Shown: piece by piece, positions 8,708-14,012 of the stretch
Layout: each line of letters opens with the position of its first letter
How positions within the stretch are numbered: the stretch's first letter is position 1
Origin: Terfezia claveryi
Lineage: Eukaryota > Ascomycota > Pezizomycetes > Pezizales > Pezizaceae
Assembly (NCBI GenBank): GCA_015179025.1
Contig: WHUX01000682.1
Span: forward strand, 1 to 14,012
Length of the DNA: 14,012 nucleotides
Direction of reading: 5' to 3'
The notes under the pieces: generated by a model
Seen by the model: only the letters and a program-made list of their open reading frames with translations
Database searches by the model: none
What the model was told of the DNA's origin: nothing
Translations under genes and position numbers: made by a program

Positions 8708-8725
8708 GGATTCCAGAGGGAATCC
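8708..8725. repeat. Hairpin, 7-bp perfect stem
   Basis: GGATTCC (8708-8714) and GGAATCC (8719-8725) pair perfectly around AGAG. It sits just downstream (in element B sense) of the TATA-like box, close to where transcription would begin. Confidence 0.65.
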
Positions 8726-8732
8726 AGCGGCC

Positions 8733-8740
8733 TATTTATA
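8733..8740 (-). promoter_or_regulatory. TATA box in the element B LTR
   Basis: The minus strand reads GAGTATAAATAGGC across this site, a good TATAAATA box. Transcription would start about 25-35 bases downstream, near 8700-8710, which gives a U3 of about 400 bp with the 41-bp repeats upstream of the promoter. No usage evidence is available. Confidence 0.45.
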
Positions 8741-8818
8741 CTCCTCTGAGATCTGATGACTAAGGAAATAAATATAATAAAGGGTGGCACACCAGAAGGT
8801 GGTGCGCTGTACAAAAGG

Positions 8819-8925
8819 GGTCATATGGCCATAGTAATGAGTCAAACACCATAAACGATGGTCATGTGGCCATAGTAATGAGTCACACGCCTTAAACAGA
8901 GGTCACGCGGCCATAATGAGGGTGT
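8819..8925. repeat. 41-bp tandem repeat in LTR U3, about 2.5 copies
   Basis: Units start at 8819, 8860 and 8901 (the last partial and shortened). Each begins GGTCAYRYGGCCATA. The variable core reads CATATG, CATGTG and CACGCG in the three copies, a ladder of C/T and G/A transitions consistent with progressive loss of CpG. Repeats in U3 upstream of the TATA box often act as binding sites for activators. Here that is inference. Confidence 0.75.
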
Positions 8926-9116
8926 CTTCATCTGGCAAGTGCCATGGAACTTCCTATGGCAGATTCCGCGTGCTATGGACGCTTATAAAGCAATAGGAGG
9001 TGGTAGAAGGCTAGTCCTTCAACCGAGAGGCTTAGTTACATAACATAGTAGTAATATAGGAAATACAAAAGTATATAATCAATTATATAAGCAATAAAAC
9101 AACGTTCTCCATTACA

Positions 9117-9127
9117 CTTCCCCACAT
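9117..9127 (-). other. Polypurine tract of element B
   Basis: The minus strand reads ATGTGGGGAAG directly before the LTR start TGTAATGG. It lies 17 bases after the pol stop codon. The position and purine run are those of the plus-strand DNA primer of LTR retrotransposons. Confidence 0.7.
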
Positions 9128-9144
9128 AGAAGGATTTCCTATCC

Positions 9145-9396
9145 TTACTTCTTTCGCTCTGCCATATTGGTTTCCATACATCCTAAGATTTGATGCATTG
9201 TTAATACATTAGCATTAACATGAATATCCTTAGTGTTACTTTGACTCATGATTCTATCTCGTTCTTGTTGGATGAGAGCTCGGGTCTCATCTCTCATTCG
9301 TGGTCCTTGTTTTCCTTTAGTCCTTCGACGTCTCTTGAATGTGTCTTCCATACTTCCGGTCATCCAGAAGTCTTGAAGAATTTCGGTGGTGATATC
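9145..9396 (-). pseudogene. pol: Element B pol: C-terminal tail after the chromodomain
   Basis: After TAG 9397-9399 the same frame continues for 83 codons to TAA 9145-9147. It completes the chromodomain helix (DITTEILQDFW) and goes on into a very basic segment (FKRRRRTKGKQ), then a Glu/Arg-rich helix-like stretch ending AERKK. The end lies 17 bases before the polypurine tract, as expected for the pol terminus. Whether this tail was ever required is unknown. It supports reading TAG 9397 as a premature stop. Confidence 0.7.
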
Positions 9397-9399
9397 CTA

Positions 9400-10830
9400 G
9401 GCATTTACCCAGGAATCATGTTTAGGAGTGTATCCTAGCCATCTGACCTTATATTGTCTTTCTCCAGTTCGAGGAGCTGTTCTGAATTCTAATACCTTTT
9501 CAACTTCATAACGATCATCTTGAACCAGTCCTGGTTCCTGAGATTGTCTGTGAGGGAACTGGGTAGGATCGTTTTTATAGTAAGGTTTGAGTTTACTGAT
9601 ATGAAAAGTATTATATATGAGGTGGAGGTCAGGTTGACTGGATAGGTCTAGGCTATAGTTATTGCGTTTCCGATTATTAGAAATAATAGGAAATGGGCCT
9701 AGCCATTTTGGTTTGAGTTTGGGTGAGACATTTGATAGGTTGATGTTTTCTGAGGAAAGCATAACTTGTTGTCCGACTGAGAATTTGGCTGTATTGGGTA
9801 GTCGTTTGTTCGCTTGAGATGCTTGAGTCTTCTTGGCGTTATATAGGTTTTTAGACGTTACCTCATGACGTTCATTTGCGGGTACATATGCATTAATGGG
9901 GTATGGAAGTATCGATACGCCAAGATGTGCATTAAATCCAAATAGTGTGGAAAAGGGACTATTCTGTCTAGCGGCGTTATACCTAGAGTTAAGTTTCAAC
10001 TGTATCTCTGGTAGTTTCTGTAGCCAATCAAATCCTTCGATTTTACAGGCTCTTGCTACTTGTAGAATTTCTTTGTTCACAATTTCCGATTGTCTGTCTG
10101 CACGTAGATGATATGCGGTGGACGGTTCCAACTTGATTCCTTTATTCCTAGCCCAATCTTGAAAGTGCGTTGACATAAAAAGAGTGTCACAGTCAAAAAC
10201 AATACAGAAAGGGTATCCCATAGTCGGGACTACATGAGTATCAAAGGTAGCAGTATATTGTTCTGCTGTGAAATTATCTAAGACAGGAATAAGAAACTTG
10301 AATCCTGATTGTCTATCGACAATCGTCCAAAGTCGTGAAATACAAACTACATGATCTTCTTCAACAGGAATATTCTGGTACAAAATTGAACACTTAGTAA
10401 ACACAGGTGCTACTTTAAGAAAATCCATCGATATGTCAGTCCATGGCCTGCTTGGTACATGTAATGGGGTTACGAGTCCAAGTGGCGCCTTGTTGGAATA
10501 CATTGTCCGTTGACAAGTATCACAACTTCTTATATAGTCCTTAGTTGGTTCTGCAAAGGACTGGTAATTATATCGGTCAGTAAGATATTTCATCGTTTTT
10601 TCAATGCCACCATAAGCGGTTGCTTCATATGCATCTTTAATAACCAATTCGAGATAGTTCTTACCTTCGATGTTAAAGGTAGAGGGCAAGACTAATCTCC
10701 ATTGTCCTTGTCGGTTCTTGACATACAAAAATCCGTCTTTTCTTCTATAATCCTTACAATTCACAAAGGTATCATAATAGTTCTTCCAGATAGGACATAC
10801 TCTCATGCATGATTGATATGCGGCTTTCAT
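9400..10830 (-). pseudogene. pol: Element B pol: integrase with C-terminal chromodomain
   Basis: The integrase inserts element DNA into the genome. Counting from ATG 10830 (inside the longer pol frame), the HHCC zinc region has CDTC (Cys103, Cys106), but both expected His are Tyr (Tyr68, Tyr73; TAT for CAT). The catalytic triad is intact: Asp136 (SMDFL), Asp213 (FDCDTLF) and Glu249 (RQSEIVN), with exactly 35 residues between the last two. GPFPI and FHISKLKPY mark the C-terminal domain. From residue about 441, YEVEKVLEFR...YKVRWLGYTPKHDSW is a chromodomain, a reader of histone methylation that can steer insertion to heterochromatin. TAG at 9397 cuts it near its end; this fits a former CAG. Confidence 0.92.
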
Positions 10831-12050
10831 ACCTGTTCCTTGGTCAAGCCAGTGTATGATGAAGTAATCCTTGTCGTCTTCAAATCCGTCGCTGATGTGC
10901 TTCTCTTCAATGAGCTTGTTGAGAGTCGGTTCGATCCTCGTGTTGAAGTCATTGATGGTGGGTTTCTTCTCCTTGCATGTAGAAGCATTATGTCCTGAGA
11001 ACTTACAGAAATCACAACGCTGTCTGAAGGTCTTGGTGTCTTAAATGAAAGAGGGTAGATCTTTGTCAATGGCTACTCGCTTTTTAGAACGAGTGGTGAC
11101 AGCAGCGGTGTTGATTGGAATTGCGTTACTGCTGCTAGCCGTTGCAGCTGGTTGTTGAGGTACATTCCATGGTTGTTGTGGGGCAACAGGAGTATTCATG
11201 ATCTCCTGTTCCATTTGTCGGTTGGTCATCTGTTCGGTAGGGTTACTGAACTGAATGCTAGGTTGGAGAGTGGGTTGTGTCGGCTTGTTGGCAATCCATC
11301 TTTTTGCCCATTCTCCAATTTCCTGGATAGCTTCTTCGCGGCTGAGAGCTGGTGGAAGTGGATAAGCTGGCGTTTATTGTACTGGTGCTAGTTCCTTTTT
11401 AGGCTCATTTGCGGCTAGAATATGCGCAATACGAGTCGTAAGGAATTCCTTCTCCTTCTTAAGAACTGAGGCTGTCAGGTCACAGTTCAAACTGCCATGT
11501 CCGTGGTGGTTGCAGATTGCATATGTTTCGACGGTAAACATGCGGTTGTTCATGGCGTGGGAGCTGCCATGAACTGGACAGTAAAAATCACGGCAAAAGG
11601 ACCAGTGCATCCTTTTGTGTTGTTGCCAATTGCTATGAGCCAGGTCGATAGCAATTTCTTTCGCTTCTTCAGGAGCGAGGGTATTTTGTTATGCATTTTC
11701 AGAAGATGGAGGCCTATATCTTAGTCCAAGAACTGTTAAGGGTTTGTTCTTGTTTATATTGGGTACACGATCATACCCGCTAAAAACTTCTTCTGGTATA
11801 GTAGATAGAGTCTCATCATCTGAGGACTCTTCTTCCTTCATCATATCATATTTGCTTTCTTCGTCTGGGATGCCCTCAAAGTATGGACAGAAGATATGGT
11901 GTCCAAGTTCTTCGGCTCTTCCACGATATTTGTTGAAGTCGCAGTCGACATGCTTGAAATTGATAGCTCCGCGAGAAACCATATTGCTCTGAGTAGGGTT
12001 TCTGATGAGTGGAAAGTTCTTAAAGCGTTGGTAGAGATGTTGCGGTTGTA
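10640..12050 (-). pseudogene. pol: Element B pol: Cys/His-rich linker between RNase H and integrase
   Basis: About 470 codons in one frame separate RNase H from the integrase zinc region, with TAA stops at 11689, 11374 and 11041 (former CAA). Three Cys/His clusters are seen. The first (11887-11943) is VDC-x4-Y...GHH-x2-CPY, where Tyr may replace a Cys by G-to-A. The second (11482-11604) is WSFC-x4-C-x2-H, then CNHHGHGSLNC. The third (10975-11016) is a textbook CCHC knuckle, C-x2-C-x4-H-x4-C (CDFCKFSGHNASTC). Between them lie an acidic Ser-rich part and a Pro/Gln/Ala-rich part with a basic SKKR patch. Knuckles normally sit in Gag; here one lies inside pol. Nucleic-acid binding is likely for the knuckle and inferred for the others. 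Confidence 0.72.
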
Positions 12051-12055
12051 GGTAT

Positions 12056-12641
12056 GGTTAGAAGGATCGATACGGTTGGAGATATAATCGTCCTCAGTGG
12101 TGGGAGTGTCCAAGTATTTATGCTTTCTTGATAGAGCATCTGCTATCAAATTTTCCTTTCCTGCGGTATGCTGTATGTCTGTATCAAATTCCATTAGGTA
12201 ATCTTGCCATCGCCTCAATTTTTGACTTGCAGGCATTTGAGTATGGAAGGTTACTAATGGTTTGTGGTCTGTAAGGATAGTGAACTTGTGACCTCTCAAT
12301 TGTGCTTCAAAAAATTTTAATGAGTCAATAATCGCTAATAATTCTTTTTGAAAGGTAGGATAATTGAGTTGTGCTGGATTAAATTTTCTAGAGTGGAAGC
12401 ATAATGGTCTGATGTACGTCAACGGTCCTTGACCTATCCAAGATCCTAGTCCTACATCACTAGCATCACAGACTAAATATTTGGGTTCAGTAGATTCATT
12501 ATTCCAGGGTTTTAAAACATGTGGGGAATTCACGAGTTCCTTAAGTTTTTCAAACGCTGCATTATGAGTATCTGTCCATTCCCATTTCTTTGTTTCTCCT
12601 TGCAGTTCTGACAGGGTGCTTGCATACGATGCCAAGTCAGG
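12056..12641 (-). pseudogene. pol: Element B pol: RNase H domain
   Basis: RNase H removes the RNA strand during reverse transcription. The stretch follows RT with one frame change. Counting from the TTG at 12635, the four catalytic acids are visible: Asp57 (CDASDVGLG), Glu98 (QKELLAI), Asp123 (LTDHKPL) and Asp166 (ADALSR). The region before it (KKWEWTDTHNAAFEKLK) is the usual connection from RT. There are no internal stops up to the second frame change at about 12030-12055. It appears intact in catalytic residues. Confidence 0.86.
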
Positions 12642-13348
12642 ATAAATCTGCTGAGATAATTAACGATTCCAAGGAATCCTCTAAGATCCTTTTTTCTTGT
12701 AGGAGTTGGAAATGTTAATATAGTAGTCCTCTTCTTCGGGTCTACATGTAATCCGTCTGATATTAAAACGTGTCCTAAGATTTCCAATCTTGGAGTAAAG
12801 AACTGGCATTTGCTTTCTTTGAGATAAAATTTCTCATCCTGTAGACGTTGAAGTACTTTCTTCAATAATTCTACATGTTCTTCATACGTTTTGAAGAATA
12901 TAATAATATCATCAATATAGATAATTAAATTTTTATAGACCATGTCCTTGAAAATTTCATGCATAACGCGAACCATGGTAGCTGGTGCGTTACGATCCCC
13001 TTGTTGCATAACTCTACTTCTGAAATATCCCATGTGACATAAAAAGGTAGAGTGTTGTTCAGATTCTTTATTGTTCCTGATATTAAAAAATCCATCGGCT
13101 AAATCAAGCTTAGTCCAAATGGGATTCTCCGCTACTAGTTCAATAGCTTCATTAATATCTGGCAAAGGGGTGTGATCCGGTTCGACGGCTAAATTGCGGT
13201 CTCAACAGTCATTAACATGTCGGGCTTCTTCCGGTTTATCTCGTTTAGGGATAGTGAACATAACTACAGCATTTGTGTCATTTTCTACTCTATATATGTG
13301 ACCTGATGCTTCTTCTTCAACTAATTTGTCATGGATTTGTTGTCTAAA
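12642..13348 (-). pseudogene. pol: Element B pol: reverse transcriptase domain
   Basis: The RT copies element RNA into DNA inside the particle. After the 13349 stop the same frame continues, with one more TGA at 13202-13204 (former CGA). Conserved blocks are visible in order: HTPLPDI, then WTKLDLADGFFNIR with the first catalytic Asp, then VMQQGDRNAPAT, then IIYIDDIIIF with the YIDD active site near 12920, and the ILGHVLISDGLHVDPKK and LRGFLGIVNYLSRF blocks typical of Ty3/gypsy RT. All catalytic Asp residues remain. A frame change near 12641, where a C run appears one base short, joins it to RNase H. The MQQGD block is of a kind seen in some fungal chromoviruses. Confidence 0.88.
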
Positions 13349-13351
13349 TCA

Positions 13352-14011
13352 ATGTCCTGAGGGTCGCCATTTTGGTATCCAAGTAGCTCCTGCTTTTGGT
13401 TTGATAGAGTAATTAATTTTTCTTAGTGGAGGTAATTCCCATGGAATTGTCTTGGGAAATAACAAGGGAAACTCCGTTACAGGGTTGAATTGTTTCTGTA
13501 CCATAGAAACAGCTGTCATGAGTTCTCTTTCTGAATCGGTTTCATCTGCATCACTAATATTTTCCCAATTATCCGGTTCACTATAATCTGTGACTGATTC
13601 ACAGCTAACCTGTGTATACGCTGATCTTATACTATTCGCCATGGTTCTAGATCCCTTCCATACACTTAGCTGGAATCGTGGAATGTTTTCCGGCTGGATA
13701 GTAACTGGTTCCTGATGGGCAGGAATTATTGCTCGCACTTTGCTGAGAGCAGGTTCTCCTAGTATCATGTCCCATCCAGTCAAATGAGCTACATAGAACG
13801 TTCGTTCTTCTACATAACCTATCCAATCAAGTTTGATATTACAAGCTTTGTCTATCGTTCCCTTTGAGCCTTTAATTGCAGTACTTAATGATTTCTTCTC
13901 GATACTTCTAGTCGGTATTTTGTACAAGTGTACGAATTGAGAATTGATTAAGTCTCCTCCCTTCGTTTGGAGATCAATTAAAGCTAGTGCGGGGTGTTCG
14001 TTAGCTTTACG
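13352..14011 (-). pseudogene. pol: Element B pol: aspartic-protease-like domain and start of RT
   Basis: The frame is open from the window edge to TGA 13349-13351. Near the edge the sequence ALIDLQTKGGDLIN (Asp codon at 13973-13975) sits where retropepsins carry Asp-Ser/Thr-Gly. Here Leu-Gln-Thr follows the Asp. The later DMILGEPAL motif matches the hydrophobic-Leu-Gly-x-Pro element that follows in Ty3/gypsy proteases. After an acidic, Ser-rich linker, the sequence LPPLRKINYSIKPKAGA and PKWRPSG resembles the stretch leading into RT. The stop codon replaces an Arg (CGA). The domain's left end lies outside the window. Confidence 0.72.
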
Positions 14012-14012
14012 A

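Larger units (their letters stand above)
8438..9116 (-). repeat. 3' LTR of element B, 679 bp
   Basis: On the minus strand it begins TGTAATGGAG, directly after the polypurine tract, and ends ...TTATTACA at 8438. That gives six-base inverted ends, TGTAAT/ATTACA. The right boundary is well supported by the polypurine tract and the left by the return of readable element A pol sequence. Inside are a 41-bp tandem repeat (U3 side), a TATA-like box and three perfect short hairpins toward the R/U5 side. The partner LTR is outside the window. Confidence 0.78.
9145..14011 (-). pseudogene. pol: Pol polyprotein of element B (whole, degenerate)
   Basis: One ancestral reading frame from beyond the right edge to TAA 9145-9147 encodes protease, RT, RNase H, a Cys/His linker, integrase and a chromodomain with a basic tail. 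It is broken by TGA at 13349-13351 and 13202-13204, TAA at 11689-11691, 11374-11376 and 11041-11043, and TAG at 9397-9399. All six fit C-to-T on the sense strand (CGA, CAA, CAG). Two frame changes occur, near 12641 and 12030-12055, each consistent with loss of one base. Many catalytic residues are still present, so decay is moderate. The segments are described separately. Confidence 0.88.
8438..14012 (-). mobile_element. Element B: Ty3/gypsy chromovirus, 3' portion, inserted in element A
   Basis: On the minus strand the order is protease, RT, RNase H, Cys/His linker, integrase with chromodomain, polypurine tract, 3' LTR. RT before integrase places it in Ty3/gypsy, and the C-terminal chromodomain makes it a chromovirus. 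The LTR ends at 8438, directly after readable element A pol sequence, so B inserted into A and is the younger of the two. Its 5' LTR and Gag lie beyond base 14012. The five bases CTATT (8433-8437) would be one copy of the target-site duplication, if the usual 5 bp applies. Confidence 0.88.

Noticed and set aside
8632..8814. 60-codon minus ORF in the element B LTR.
   Set aside because: It overlaps the TATA box and hairpins of the LTR and shows no protein motif.
10827..11069. 80-codon minus ORF overlapping the CCHC knuckle.
   Set aside because: It is in a different frame from pol. The pol frame through the same bases holds the knuckle and joins the integrase without a frame change.
11041..11982. 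A separate small gag gene inside element B.
   Set aside because: The pieces are all in one frame with the integrase and are split only by CAA-to-TAA stops, so they are one pol region.
10813..11992. Several plus-strand ORFs of 60-82 codons opposite element B pol.
   Set aside because: They are shadows of the minus-strand pol frame, which carries recognisable motifs.

Overview
The window reads as repeat-rich DNA from a filamentous fungus. It has two parts: about 6 kb of AT-rich, decayed sequence with no intact gene (1-6052), and two degenerate Ty3/gypsy (Metaviridae) LTR retrotransposons, one nested in the other (6053-14012). The Gag and protease of the first element look like those of Pezizomycotina (Ascomycota) elements. 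The second element has a reverse transcriptase and integrase of a type I associate with fungal chromoviruses. No host gene, tRNA, rRNA or CRISPR array was recognised. Species cannot be told from the sequence alone.

Region 1 (1-6052): AT-rich, very rich in TAG/CTA trinucleotides and poor in CpG and CAG/CTG. This is what heavy C-to-T change at CpA (RIP-like or deamination decay) leaves behind. Faint coding traces survive. The best is an uninterrupted 135-codon stretch at 4875-5279 encoding basic, proline-containing 19-20-residue repeats. Weaker traces flank it, with in-frame stops mostly where Gln would fit. Short tandem repeats lie at 1291-1359, 4573-4662 and 5072-5245.

Region 2, element A (+ strand, 6053-8437, then interrupted): a 5' LTR with two 24-bp near-palindromes, a TATA-like box, a PBS-like site, a gag pseudogene with seven internal stops, a textbook -1 ribosomal frameshift signal at the gag end, and the protease start of pol in the -1 frame. 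The A pol frame can be followed up to base 8437, where element B begins. The rest of A should lie beyond the right edge.

Region 3, element B (- strand, 8438-14012 and beyond): the 3' LTR (8438-9116), a polypurine tract, and a long pol read right to left: protease, reverse transcriptase, RNase H, a Cys/His-rich linker with three putative zinc-binding motifs, integrase (D,D35E intact) and a C-terminal chromodomain. B pol carries six nonsense codons, all explainable as C-to-T on the sense strand, and two frameshifts. Its Gag and 5' LTR lie outside the window. Neither element can encode a full polyprotein as written, so both look non-autonomous. Order of events: region 1 decayed, A was present, B inserted into A pol, and C-to-T decay affected both.
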